Notes: generated from the letters alone by a model not told the origin. A stretch of 64,000 nt of DNA from Schistocephalus solidus (GCA_017591395.1 WEDG01002067.1:124001-188000), one strand, 5' to 3'; positions 1 to 11,794 are shown, counted from the first letter of the stretch. Numbers and translations: made by a program.

Positions 1-208
1 TGGGTGACGCAGTATGGGCTGATTTCACGTAACGGACCTTTTCTCATGAAATCTGATAGATACTGTAGGTCAGAATATTCCAATAGCATGACTAAGTCAA
101 GCTACTGGGAGATTTTATTGGGATTGCATCTGGCAAGAACTTCTGCTTTATTTATGTCTGCTCTGTACCTGCCTGAACCTATTCAAAAATTGAGCAGACG
201 TGACTCAA
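1..208. other. Unassigned left edge
   Basis: No match to the repeats recognised elsewhere in the window. An open frame runs from position 4 into the LINE copy that begins near 209, but its first part has no recognisable motif and is probably chance. The upstream LINE sequence (endonuclease) is not present here. Confidence 0.4.
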
Positions 209-3148
209 TTGGATCTTTCCGCTGCAACCAAGATAGCCTTCTACCGGAGTCACCGCCTTGTACAGCAACGGCTGCGGGAAATGCAGGATGCCTGGATGAC
301 GCGCAAAGCCGACGAAATCCAAGGGTACGCGGATCGAAACGAATGAAAGATCTTCTTCGCTGCCACCAAAGCTGCCTACGGACCTCCCGTCAAAGGCGCT
401 GCCCCTCTTATCAATGACGAGGGCAGGATGCTACTCACTGAGAAGACGCAATTCCTGAAGCGATGGGCAGAACATTTCCAAAGCGTTCTTAATCAGCCTT
501 CCACCATCTCCGACGCCGCCATCGATCGCCTGCCTGAAGTGGAAATCAACGCCGACCTTGATCTCCCGCCCTCTCTTCAAGAAACCATCAGAGCCATGTA
601 GCAACTCTCCAGCGGGAAAGCACCTGGCTCGGACGTGATCCCTGCTGAGATTAACAAGCATTTCTGACCCCAACTGATGAACCGACTCACAGGGCTCTTC
701 CAGGAGATGTGGCTTCAAGGGCAAGTCCCTCAGGATTTCACAGGCGTAACCATTGTCCACCTCTACAAGAAAAAAGGGAACCGCCAACTCTGAGACGACC
801 ACCGAGGAATCTGGCTGCTAAACATCGCCGGAAATATCATCGCCCGCGTTCTCCTCAATCGCCTGAACGCTCACCTTGAGCAGGGACTGCTCCCGGAAAG
901 CCAATGTGTCTTCCGACAACACGGAGGAACAATCGAAATGCTCTTCGCCGCTTAAATGCTTCAAGATAAGTGCCAGGAAATGCGGACTCACCTCTACACT
1001 ACCTTCGTTGATCTGACGAAGGCCTTAACCATGGTAAATCGTAACGGGCTGTGGAAAATCATGCAGAAATTCGGCTTTCCTGAACGTTTCACACGTACGG
1101 TAGTCAGCTTCACGACGAGATGATGGCGCTCGTTAGTGATAACGAGACGGTATCCGAAGCTTTCGCAGTGACCAACGGAATGAAGCAGGGCTGCGTCCTT
1201 GCACCTACCCTCTTTAGTCTCATGTTTTCTGCCATGCTAACGGACGCCTACCGTAACGAATGCCCCGGGATCCGCCTACCGTATGGACGGCCGACTCCTC
1301 AACCAACGACGGATGCACTTCCGCTCGCATGTCTCCACAGCCACCATCCACGAACTTCTATTCGCTGACGACTGCGCACTCAATACAACGACAGAAGAGG
1401 AAATAAAAGGAGCATGGACCTCTTCGCTGCCACCTGTGACAACTTCGGACTTCGCATAAACTCTGAGAAAACGGTTGTGATGCATAAGCGGTCGCCCAAA
1501 ACTCTCTACACCGCAGCTCATATCAATGTCAATGGCACCCAACATAAATCTGTGGAAACCTTCACGTACCTAGGCAGCAATCTCTCCCGCAGCACCAAAG
1601 TCGATGATGAAATCGCCCATCAGATCGCTAAAGCCAGCTAAGCCTTTGGACGCATGCAGAATGTGGTCTGGAATCGACATGGTATTCACCTGAACACCAA
1701 ACTTAAGATGTACAAGGACGTCATCTTGACGACACTACTTTAGGGAGCGGAGACCTGGAACGTCTACTCGAACCAAGCCAGGAAGCTGAATCACTTCCAC
1801 CTCAGCTGCCTCCGCAGAATACTGAAGCTGAGATGGCAAGACAGGATCCCGGACATGGAATTCCTGGAGCGGACCGGAATTCTCAGCATCCACGCCATGC
1901 TGAGGCAAGTGCAACTGCGATGGAGCGGCCACCTGGTAAGAATGGACGACGAGCGACTACCCAAACGACTTTTATACGGAGATGTCGCTACGGTGATGAC
2001 CGACAGGGTGGTCAAAGGCGACTCTACAGGACACTGAAGAAATCGCTGAAGCAATCGCAGATCAACCAAGTGACTTGGGAGGACCTCGCCCAGGATAGAC
2101 CGGCATGGAAAAGATCCGTGAAGACTGGTTCAGCAATCTATGAGACCAACAGGATCGCCGCCGCCAAGGCCAAACGAGCTGCACAAAAGTAACCAGCGCC
2201 CAGGACCAACACAGCCAATGCCCAGGCCCTTCCAACATGCCCGCGTTGTTAACGCATCTTCCCCGCGCGAATCGGCCTGGTCGAATATCTTCGGACGCAA
2301 TGCACCATCAATCCGATGGTTCCAGCTTCCACTTCAAATTCTGCTAACCCTCCATCGGACTCCCCCACCCTCACTCCGGGCATCAATTCCATTACTCCCA
2401 CCATCATAGAGATAACCAAATCCCAATACTCATTGCCTGTTACCCCCACCACCGCAACCACCACCGCCTTCGCCTTCAATACCACGACCACCATCGTCAG
2501 CAATGGGGACTCTCTCCTAAACTGTCCTCAATGCGACCGCTCATTCACCTCAGGCATCGGCCTTGTCGGTCACTTGCGAATCCATCGTACAGAGACTGGT
2601 GAACCAGTGCCTGGAGCACCAACACAAAGCATAAATCACCGCCTCCACTGCATTCACTGTCCTCGCGCATTCACTCATCGCATGGGCCTATTGGGTCACA
2701 TGTGCATCCATGACAGTGGAATTAACAGCAATGCCGACAATACCGATACCCCATGCACACCCTCCGCTCCTGCCATTCTTACCGCCACTGCCACCCCCAC
2801 TACCATGAATGACATCCCCTCAGCATCTACCGATTTCTCCTACCCACACTGCGCCCGCAACTTCAACTCACGCATTGGCCTGGTCGGTCACCTGTGAATC
2901 CATCGCATGGCAGCTGGTGAACCAGTGCCTTGGGCTCCGACATACAGTCGACGCGCCCGCCTCCACTGCCTTCACTGCTCCCGCACATTTACACACCGCA
3001 TGGGCCTATTAGGACACATGCTCCTCCACGACGAGCTGTGGTAAACCACCGGAGGAAAAGCCACATCAAGGCACACCATCTACACTAATACATAGACAAC
3101 ACCCTCATAATCATCATAATGTACCTGATAAAATCACCGTGTCCTAGA
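209..3148 (+). pseudogene. LINE copy 1: decayed, 5'-truncated EN-RT-zinc-finger retrotransposon
   Basis: Sense-strand relic of the same LINE family as the copies at 5718-11105 and 22045-35088. Homology starts in the linker between endonuclease and reverse transcriptase (peptide [17 protein letters not shown] near 268-300). It runs through the RT (a FADD codon string near 1360-1377) and the conserved C-terminal block ([14 protein letters not shown] near 1925-1965) to the zinc fingers. The endonuclease and 5' UTR are missing. In-frame stops replace sense codons seen in the young copies, for example TAG at 599-601 where they have a Gln codon, and TAA near 953; several frame shifts also occur. 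It is much more diverged than the minus-strand copies, so it is an old, dead insertion. Family membership is clear; clade assignment (RTE-like or other APE-type LINE) is inference. Confidence 0.9.
2190..3044 (+). pseudogene. C-terminal C2H2 zinc-finger part of LINE copy 1
   Basis: The open stretch 2316-2897 encodes a Ser/Thr/Pro-rich linker and fingers of the type [19 protein letters not shown], then [18 protein letters not shown], then a third beginning [22 protein letters not shown] follows at about 2895-2897. The last finger (HRMGLLGHMLLH) lies in a shifted frame up to about 3043. Here the codon after the third finger's His is TGC (Cys), whereas the young copies have TGA at that place. The fingers follow directly on the RT C-terminus, so this is one continuous ancestral polyprotein. 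Their likely role is nucleic-acid binding, inferred from the fold only. Confidence 0.8.
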
Positions 3149-3945
3149 ACCCGTGGTTTGGAAGGCTGCCGATCTGACGCTTACACCAGACCACGCCGTC
3201 GTCCCAGTGTATGTGCTGTGTGTGTCGAGTGGCTGACCAGTGGACTGGGAGTCAGACGGCGATGGTTCGTCCATATCCCCTGATTAAGTGAATCCTGGTG
3301 TGTGCGTTATGGGGGCCAGGTCATGCTGTGGTGCGAGAAGACGGGTACGCCGACCCGTCAGCCAATGCACCCACTCGCACATCAGACAACTGACCGGCTC
3401 GGACGGTGATCTGATTGTGTGGGGTGGGAGAGAGAGTGAGGTCGACAGCTCAGCGCATTTTACTCACTATAAGCAATCTGACGTGCTTGAAACTATCATG
3501 GTGCGCTAAAAGCCGTGGCTTGGAAGGTTGCCAACTGACGGTATAACTCGGACCGCGTGGTCAGCCCTATGTGTGTTTTTGTGTGGAGTAGCTGACTGGC
3601 GGACCGAAATTCAGACTGCAATGGCTCCTTAGTGTGGCCTTTATGGCACTCCCACTCCATGGAATCCGAGCCAGCTGTGGTTGTACGCCCAGGGGCGGCT
3701 CCGGCCGTGCCAGCCACATGCGCCCTCTCCAATCTCCGGTCTTCTTGACTCTGTAATGACACCGGGCTCAGGTGGGGGAGGAGAAGAGTGTGCTGTCACG
3801 ATAAGCGCCGTGGGTTGGAAGGTCACCAACTGACAATTGCACTCAGACCTCGCAGTCAGTCCAATATGTTTTGTGTGGTTTCTGACTGGTGGTCTGGGAG
3901 TCAGGCTGCGATGGCTCCTTCTTAACGTGATCTCTGTCTATCTCA
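3149..3945 (+). repeat. Composite 3' tail of the LINE with three related modules
   Basis: Non-coding sequence downstream of the finger ORF; its reverse complement lies at the 3' side of the LINE at 5718-6490, 11811-12475 and 22047-22830. Three homologous modules of about 130-150 bases begin near 3149, 3511 and 3808. Each opens with a CCGTGG(C/T)TTGGAAGG-type string, followed by a CTGAC block, a GACC-CG-GTCAG block, TGTGT and a GTGGCTGACTGG-like block. They are separated by unrelated spacers (a GTGTGTGCGTTATGGGGGCC block and a GGTGGGGGAG block). The tail is therefore internally repetitive. Confidence 0.8.
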
Positions 3946-4529
3946 CACATGTGAACTTTAATCTTACTAAACTTCAAATGCTTGGTCTAGTAAAACCTTT
4001 AGAATTTTCTGCTGACTCTCTAGGTCTTTAGGATGTTCATTTGCAAACCCAAGGTACAGTGTGTCTAAGGGAATGCTTGAAATTACAATCGAAAATATGG
4101 AGACCTCTTTGGAAAAAGGTCTTTTAACTGTCTTTGCTTAATCGCATGATACCAGAACGAAACAGAAATCAGTCTTGTATGAGTCAGATAGGTTTGGTGA
4201 GCAGGAGGGAAAATTTAATGCACCCAACAGATGGAGGAGAATTTGATTGCTTTCCGCGTTTATGCCACTCGGTTCGCAGGCGCATACCATTGCCTGAAAG
4301 GTTTCTTACGCAAGTTCTTCTAGGCACACATGGAGAGGCACCTTGACAAGCGTCACGGGCACCTGTGCTGTGCCGCATAACCACGCCGCATATGTAAATG
4401 GCATAAAAATTTTGACCTACTTTTTTTCAAATACTGATGACGGGTGCAACATGAGCTTAATCAGCATCTCTCAATGATATTCGTACTTCTCGGCGTATTT
4501 TGCAGCTGCTGTTCTGAAAAAGCTTTGTT
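3946..4529. other. Intergenic, no recognised feature
   Basis: AT-rich sequence after the LINE tail. A short open frame at 4134-4346 (+) has no recognisable motif and an equally open antisense frame, so I do not call it a gene. Confidence 0.4.
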
Positions 4530-4898
4530 TTGGTTTTTCTGAGCATTTATTTATTCTTTTTTTTATATGAACCTTCTATGATGTCACATATGAACATGAC
4601 TTCTACGGACTATCGCTCGCGTTTACTTGAAAGTTCACTTGGCCCGGGCTTGGAGTTCCTTCAGGATAAATTAGGTGTTTTAGCAGATTTGAATAATCCA
4701 TTTGACGCAGTTGTGAAAAATCCGGGGGCTTCGGAAGGGTCATAACCCACAACACCAAATGAAAGGTTTCAGTACAGCCAGCGTTCTAAGCACCACAGTT
4801 TTGAGGCCCCACCGGGAGCCTTGAGTTTTATCACACTTGGATCAAGTTTCCCACCCAGCATTCCGATGATGACATTTATAAAAATTATTCCCTGCTAA
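4530..4898 (+). pseudogene. Unrecognised ORF broken by a single in-frame stop
   Basis: One frame stays open from 4530 to a stop at 4896-4898, interrupted only by TAA at 4743-4745. The first part reads, from a Met near 4578, a hydrophilic peptide containing LLESSLGPGLEFLQDKLGVL and LNNPFDAVVKNPGASEGS. The part after the stop, in the same frame, contains FEAPPGALSFITLGSSFPPS. The residue composition looks coding-like rather than random. There is no intact start context or splice acceptor close upstream, only a T-rich tract near 4550-4567. I do not recognise the protein. It could be a pseudogene, two exons of a host gene, or chance; expression data would settle it. Confidence 0.35.
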
Positions 4899-5706
4899 GG
4901 AGAAGTAAAGAACAGATGTATGTCTTACACAGTAGGATTCTAGTTTTCAATAAGAAGAATATTAACTTGTTTGCTTGAAGCTACATGTTATTTCCACGTC
5001 TTGTTGACTCCTAGCTGGACATCGAGGCCCGTATGGCCTCCATCGCCAGGGTCTGAAACAGCCAGTGAATCCAGCAGGTGTGGATCGATGCTGAGGGAAC
5101 TAATTCTCACGATGCAGGCCCTTTACGATACACTAATCTATTTGCGTTTGTTCAATAACTAGTCGTATAAACTTTTGGCTATCCTGGAATTCGCTGACAC
5201 ATGGTAGGAGAAGGAGGAGTTAAAAAGGTAAATGCCTGAAAAACCCGAAGCGTTTATAGTTTTTGTTGCGAGAGAATGCACCCATGTGCTTTTCGGAACA
5301 CAAGAGGGAAATTTCCATATACTTCTTTATATGAACCCTCTCCCCCCGCACCCCCTTGCCTAAGCCCCTCAACCCTCCCCCCACACTTATTCTTTTGTGG
5401 ATGTTAAAACTGTTATTAATCTACACGCCTTTCTGTTACTGTACAGGTCTGACGATGAATGCTCGAAAATGTACGTTTGCCGTAGTTGAATTCTGAAATT
5501 GTGCTCTATTCACTTGCCCTGAACGGCTGAGTTCAGCCTATGGTTTGTGAAGTTAGTAATTTTCGAGATTGCTTGTCCTCCAGGAGATATTTTGCTTAGT
5601 TCCTCTAGTTCAGAAATATCAGTATTTTAAAACCATACCTTTTTTATCCATTGGGAAACTGTTAACTAGCTAAAAAAGGTCCTCCCTTAGTCGAGCTGAG
5701 TTCTTT
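4899..5706. other. Intergenic; possible splice-acceptor-like site near 5014
   Basis: A pyrimidine-rich tract ends in CTAG at 5011-5014. It is followed by a short open frame to 5162 containing SMLRELILTMQALYDTLIYL, in the same reading frame as the ORF at 4530-4898. This might be another piece of the same relic, but support is weak. The rest is AT-rich with a C-rich stretch at about 5340-5390 and nothing recognised. Confidence 0.25.
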
Positions 5707-5717
5707 ATTCATTACAT
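5707..5717. repeat. Left target-site duplication of LINE copy 2
   Basis: ATTCATTACAT here is repeated perfectly at 11106-11116, exactly flanking the LINE at 5718-11105. An 11-bp direct repeat at both ends is the footprint of target-primed reverse transcription. Confidence 0.93.
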
Positions 5718-8700
5718 GGCAGTTCGACCGTCGATTTCGACGAGGTCCACCGTATGCTCCACACCAGGTGGTGCAGGGACGGTGACTTGCGCGTGAATTA
5801 GTTTTAAGTGATAGTAGCCTTGCGCTGCAGCTACCGCACTCTCTCCTCCTCCCCCACCTGAGTCCGGTGTCAAGACAGAGTCAAGAAGACCGGAGATGGG
5901 AGAGGGCGCAGGTGGCTGGCGCGGCCTAAGCTGCCCCTGGGCGTGCCACCACACCTGGCTCGGATCCCACGGAGTGGGAGTGCCATAAAGGCCACATTAA
6001 GAAGGAGCCATTGCAACCTGACTCTCAGTCCGCCAGTCAGCCACTCCACACAAAACACACATTGGGCTGACCACGCGGTCCGAGTTATCCCGTCAGTTGG
6101 CAACCTTCCAAGCCACGGCTTTTAGCGCACCGTGATAGTTTCAAGCGCGTCAGATTGTTTATAGTGAGGAAAATACGCTGAGCTCTCGACTCACTTTCTC
6201 CCCACCCCCACAATCAGACTACTGTCCGAGCCAGTCAGTTGCCTGATGTGGGAGTGGGCGCATTGGCTGACGGATCGGCGTACCCGTCTTCGCGCGCCAC
6301 AGCACGACCTGGCCCCCCATAACGCACACACCAGGATTCACAAACTCAGGGATATGGAGCAGCCATCGCCGTCTGACTCCCAGTTCACTGGTCAGCCACT
6401 CGACACACACAGCACATACACTGAGCCGACGGCGTGGTCTGGTGGAAGCGTCAGATTGGCAGACTTCCCAGCCACGGTTTCTAGGACACCGTGATATACT
6501 GTGGTAAATGGTGATTGTGAGAGTGTTGTCGATGCATTGGTGTAGGTAGTGTGCGCTGATGTAGGTTAGCCTACGGTGGTTTACCGGAGGTTGTCATGGA
6601 GGCGCATGTGTCCTAATAGGCCCATGCGGTGTGTAAATGTGCGAAAGCAGTTAGGGCAGTGAAGGCGGGCACGTCGACTGTATGTCGGAGCCCCAGGCAC
6701 TGGTTCACCAGCCTCCATGCGATGGATTCGCAGGTGACCGACCAGGCCGATGCGTGAGTTGAAGTTGCGGGTTCAGTGTGGGCAGGAGAAATCGGTAGAG
6801 GCTGGGAGGATGTCATTGCTGGTAGTGGGGGTGGCAGGGCACTAAGAATGGCAGGAGCGGAGGGTGTGCATGGTGTATCGGTGTTGTCGGCATTGTGGTT
6901 AATTCCGCTGTTATGGATGCGCATGTGACCGAATAGGCCTATGCGATGAGTGAATGCGCGAGGACAGTGAGGGCAGTGGAGGCGACGACCTCTGCTGTGT
7001 GATGGTGCTCCAGGCACTGGCTCACCGGTCTCTGTACGATGTATTCGCAAGTGACCGACCAGGCCGATTCGTGAGGTGAATGTGCGGTCGCATTGAGTAC
7101 AGCTTAGGAGAGATTCCCCATCGCTGATGGTGGTGGTGGTGGTAGTGAAGGCGGTGGTGGTTGCGGTGGTAGGGGTAACAGGCGATGAGTAGATGGATGT
7201 GGTCTCTGTGATGGTGGGAGCAATGGAATTGATGACAGGAGTGAGGGTAGGGGAGTCAGAAGGAGGGTTAGCAGAATTTGACGTAGAAATTGGAATTGTC
7301 GGATTGTTTGTGCATTGCGTCCGAAGATGTCCAACCAGGCCGATTCGCGCGCGGAAGATGCGTTGACAGCGCGGGCACGTTGGCAGGGCCTGGGCATTGG
7401 CGGTGTTGGTCCGGGGCGCTGGTGACTTTCGTGCCGCTCTTTTGGCCTTGGCAGCGGCGATCCGGTTGGCCTCATAGATCGCTGAACCAGTCTTCACTGA
7501 TCTTCTCCATGCCGGTCTATCCTGGGCGAGGTCCTCCCAGGTCGCAGAGTTGATTTGCAGTTGCTTCAGCGATGTCTTCAAAGTGTCCTTGTAGCGTCGT
7601 TTTTGACCTCCCCTGCCTGCGAGAACCCGTAGCGACATCACCGTAGAAAAGTCGTTTGGGTAGTCGCTCGTCGTCCATTCTTACCAGGTGGCCGCTCCAT
7701 CGCAGTTGCACTTGCCTCAGCATGGCATGGATGCTGAGGATTCCGGTCCGCTCCAGGACTTCCGTGTCCGGGATCCTGTCTTGCCATCTCAGCTTCAGTA
7801 TTCTGCGGAGGCAGCTGAGATGAAAGTGATTCAGCTTCCTGGCTTGGTTCGAGTAGACGGTCCAGGTTTCCGCTCCGTAAAGGAGTGTCGACAAGACGAC
7901 GGCCTTGTACATCTTCAGTTTGGTGTTCAGGTGAATACCGTGGCGATTCCACACGGAGGACTGCAGCCGGCCGAAAGCCTGACTAGCTTTGGAGATCCGT
8001 TGGGCAACCTCGTCATCGATTCTCGTGTTGCGCGACATCGTGCTTCCTAGATAAGCGAAGGTTTCCACGTTTTTGAGTAGAGCACCGTTGACATAGATTC
8101 GAGGAGCATTGTATTCTGCGCTGGGTGGCGGCTGGTGCATGACAACTGTTTTGGCTGTACTGATTGTTAATCCAAAATCGGCGCAGCCTCCGGCGAAGAG
8201 GTCCATGCTCCTTTGCATGTCCTCCTCTGTCACGGTGTTAAGGGCGCAGTCGTCCGCGAAGAGCAAGTCATGGACTGTAGTCGTAGACACGCGCGTTGGA
8301 GCCTGCATACGCCGACTGTTGAGAAGGTGCCCGTCAGTTCTGTAGGCGATGCGGATACCAGGCTGCTCATCACGGTAGGCGTCCATCAGCATAGCCGAGA
8401 ACATGAGACTGAAGAGGGTGGGGGCCAGTACGCAGCCCCTGCTTCACTCCGTTGGTCACTGCGAATGCTTCGGATACCGTCCCGTTGTCAGTGACGCGCG
8501 CCGTCATCCCGTCATGAAGCTGACGTACCATGTGCGTGAACCGCTTAGGACAGCCAAATTTCTGCATGACTTTCCACAGTCCGTCACGATTCACCGTGTC
8601 AAAGGCTTTCGTTAGATCCACGAAGGTAGTGTATAGGTGAGTTCGCATCTCCTGACACTTCTCTTGTAGCTGGCGGGCGGCAAAGATCATATCGGTTGTT

Positions 8701-11105
8701 CCGCGGTGTCGGCGGAAGCCACATTGGCTTTCCGGAAGCAGGCCCTGCTCTAGGTGACCGTTAAGACGATTGAGAAGGATACGGGCGAAGATCTTCCCCG
8801 CGATGTTGAGCAACGAGATGCCTCTGTGATTATCACAGAGTTGCCGGTTCCCCTTCCGTTTGTAGAGATGGACGATGGTCGCGTCTTTGAAATCCTGAGG
8901 AACTTGTCCTTGGTGCCACATCTCCTGGAAGAGTGTTGTGAGTTCTGCCATCAGCCGGGGCCCACCGTGCTTGTATACTTCCGGTGGGATTGCGTCAGAT
9001 CCCGGTGCTTTACCGCTGGAAATCTGCTGCACGGCCCGGATGGTTTCTGGTAGGGAAGGCGGGAGATCCAGGTCATTGTTCGTGTCCACTTGAGGGAGCC
9101 GGTCAATGGCAGCATCGGAGATGGCTGATGAACAGTTAAGGACATTTCTGAAGTGCTCGGCCCAGCGCTTCAGAATTTGCGATTTCTCTGTCAGCAGTGT
9201 TGTGCCGTCAGAGCTGAGCAGCGGTGCGGACCCCTTGATACACGGGCCGTAGATGGCTTTGATGGCTTTGAAAAGTTTTTCATTTCATTGCGGTCCGCAT
9301 ACCCCCTGGATTTCCTCAGCCTTTCGGATCATCCAGGCATCCTGCATCTCCCGCAGCCGTTGTTGTACAAGGCGCCTGCATCTGAAGAAGGCTGCTTTGG
9401 TGGCGTCAGTTCGAAGGTCCATGTAGGCTTTGTGTAGTCTATTCTTCTCCGCGAGTAAGTTGCTGATGTCGGCGTCATTGTCGTCAAACCAGTCCTGGTG
9501 TCGACGGTGTGCGCGTCCGAGTACATCGAGGGCGGTGGACTGGATGACATTTCGCAGTTGACACCATCGTGTCTCCACGGTAGCGTTATCATCTGGAGCA
9601 TGCAGGTCCTCCAGTTTCTCGGTTATTTGGTTGCTGAAATCAAAACAGTGAGCAGGCAAATTTAATAAAAAGAGTATTTAACTTACATGGCGGCCTCTTA
9701 CCTTGGGGCCTTCGTCGGGGTTGCAGTCGGAGCCTCATCTGGGAGATGACAAGGCGGTGATCTGTCCAACCATCGGCATCGCGGATCGCCTTGGTTACCA
9801 GCACGTCCTGTCGATCTCGCCTCCGGACGAGAACATAGTCCAGCAGATGCCAGCGCCGCGACCGAGGGTGCATCCACGTGGCCTTCTCCCGCGTCGGAAG
9901 GCGGAAGAAGGTGTTGGTCAGCAGGAGACGGTGTTCCGCACACGTGCGCAGAAGAAGGAGGCCATTATCGTTACAGCTACCGAGACCGTGGGGACCCAGC
10001 ACTCCCTGCCAGGCAGCGTGGTCCGTCCCGACGCGGGCATTGAAATCACCAAGGACAATTAACTTGTCCTCTTTCGGCACAGTCGCCAGCAAGGCGTGCA
10101 GGTCCTCGTAGAATTTGTCCTTCGCCGCATCAGAGCTCGTCATTGGGGGAGCGTAGGCGCTGATGATGGTGGCGAACTGGTCTCCCCGAAGAGGCAGGCG
10201 GAGGCTCATCAGGCGATCATTGATACCCTGCGGCAGACAGGGCAGACGTCCCACGATGTCGTTACGAATGGCAAAGGCAACACCAGCGTCGCGTCGCTCT
10301 GCCTTTGGCCGGCCGCTCCAGAAGAAAGTGTAGCCGGCCCCCACCTCCTCCAGCTGACCCCTGTTCAGAGAATCGGGTCTCGCTGAGAGCAGCAATGTCC
10401 ACCTTGTAGCGCACCAGTTCCCCGAGCGACTAGCGCCGTCCTCCGTTCCGGCCGGTTGCTCTTAGGATTGTCTAAAAGGGAACGAACATTCCAGGCTGCT
10501 AGTGTGAGTGGACTCACCCGAGCAGCCTGGAGAGTATGGCGAGGGGGATGGGGACGGGGGTATTGTTGTTTGTTTGAGTTTTTACGACCGCGTAGTTTGC
10601 GATCTGCGAGCCGCGGCCGGCTGCAGAAGACGTGAGAACCAGCAATTTTTTTAGGGCACATTTTCTAGCCCCTTCCTCCGCGAGGAGGCAAGCAGTGCTA
10701 TCCCTAAATAGGGCTGCTCGGACATCCCAGACGGCTGCCGAACTCCACTATGGGTCACGGTTTTGTTTTAGTGGAAGAACGACCCGAGTTAGTCTGGGCC
10801 GCCTACGGGGTTGCTGTCGCCCCACCGTAGGACTTTTTGAGAGGGGGAGGTGGGAAGTTCGGGAGTCAGGCATACCGGGTGTGGAGGCACACACAACACC
10901 GGAGACCCTCACCTGGTTTAGCCCGCCGGTCGTGACGGTTGCCCGGGGTGTGGCCGCTGGGAAGAACCCAACTTCGAGGAGCCACAGGTGAGAGTTGGGT
11001 ACCAGTTAGAGGCGGCCACAGGAGCATTCACCACCTGTACGAGACAAATGGAGCGACCAAATGCTATCTGTGTAGTGCTACCCCTAACTAGTACCCCTAC
11101 ACCCC
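5718..11105 (-). mobile_element. LINE copy 2: near-complete 5.39-kb non-LTR retrotransposon
   Basis: A full-length insertion bounded by the 11-bp duplication. On the minus strand it reads: 5' UTR (11105 to about 10662), single long ORF (10661 to about 6581), then about 0.86 kb of 3' non-coding tail to 5718. There is no poly(A) tail; the 3' end carries a short inverted repeat. The 5' terminus (GGGGTGTAGGGGTA on the minus strand) is shared with the array copy ending at 35088, which supports it as the true element start. The collapsed array element is also about 5,386 bases. It is nearly identical to the array copies, so it is recent. Such EN-RT proteins are often labelled endonuclease-reverse transcriptase or craniofacial-development-protein-2-like; clade placement is not attempted here. 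Confidence 0.95.
6581..10661 (-). pseudogene. EN-RT-zinc-finger polyprotein of LINE copy 2, frameshifted
   Basis: It starts at a Met with MCPKKIAGSHVFCSRPRL, which in this copy is in frame with the endonuclease start ([11 protein letters not shown]). The endonuclease carries SETRF in the young copies, [13 protein letters not shown] and WTDHRLV. The pieces are the endonuclease 9640-10395, the linker 9285-9659, RT 8370-9089 and 7517-8404, and the fingers 6613-7641. RT motifs include [13 protein letters not shown] and LLFADDCAL. Breaks are one-base changes in homopolymers, for example an extra C near 7613 (CCTCCCCTG against CCTCCCTG) and an extra C near 10420. A TGA at 6773-6775 replaces the second cysteine of finger 4, as in the three array copies. 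To that TGA the protein would be about 1,295 residues. Either a dead copy or an intact one obscured by sequencing error. Confidence 0.85.
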
Positions 11106-11116
11106 ATTCATTACAT
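11106..11116. repeat. Right target-site duplication of LINE copy 2
   Basis: Perfect 11-bp repeat of 5707-5717, immediately beyond the LINE 5' end. Confidence 0.93.
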
Positions 11117-11794
11117 AAGGCTTTGTTGACGGCTTAGGCGGACAGTTCATAAAAAAATATAAAATCATGTTACCCTTCTCTGAAGTGCAAAGACGCAAGG
11201 TTCATTAACAACCCGAAGTGTGATCTTCAGATGCAACTATGGGCAAAACGGTGAACTGGGAAACTACCGAGATGGATCAAATATGTTCATGTAATAATGG
11301 ACTGAAATGATTTCCTCAGAAGCGGTGCAATTTCCCCAAATAACTGTTAAGTTTTGATTGCCTACGGGTAAATTGGTCAAAGCTGAAATTATGGAAGATA
11401 TTTTGGAGTTTGCCTTTGGATTTTCAGTCATTTTTAACAAGAAGATTCTTCACTGGGGTGTGTTGCCAAGCGCACGCCTTTGTCATAAAAATAAGTTTCT
11501 TTGATTACTACTTGCTAGCTAAGGACAGAATGTGACGGAGTTAGTGTTCTCTTAATTAATGATTGGTTTTGTCAGAAGGTAAGGTATTATTTAAATAAAA
11601 AAGAAATTTTTCAAAGCATAACTAATTATTTTTCAGATATTGAACGATCATTTTTCCCCATTTCGGTAGCAAACAACCGAACATCAAAATGTTATACCTT
11701 TTCCGCAATCGAAATATCCTAGGGAATACTCGAAATAAACTAATCTTTGTGTAGTAATAACAACTATTACAATTTTATTGCCATCCCAGGACCA
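11117..11794. other. Intergenic AT-rich spacer
   Basis: Lies between two LINE copies. No open frame of note and no repeat recognised. Confidence 0.5.

Noticed and set aside
431..802. Minus-strand open frame over LINE copy 1, and the many plus-strand frames over the minus-strand LINE copies.
   Set aside because: They are antisense shadows of the RT and endonuclease codons; the conserved motifs read on the other strand.
6246..6494. Open frames in the LINE tail (also 12221-12472 and 22577-22825).
   Set aside because: The frames are not conserved between copies and cover the repeated tail modules; they result from GC-rich composition.
9643..9710. Intron-like segment in the LINE between endonuclease and linker: donor AAG/GTAAGA, AT-rich middle, acceptor TTTTGATTTCAG on the minus strand, 67-68 bases (also at about 25967, 29796 and 33625).
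   Set aside because: In unit D the frame reads straight through it with a sensible peptide (KRLPCKLN to LPAHCFDFS), and removing it would put the linker out of frame. The splice-like strings are probably coincidental, though cryptic splicing is possible.
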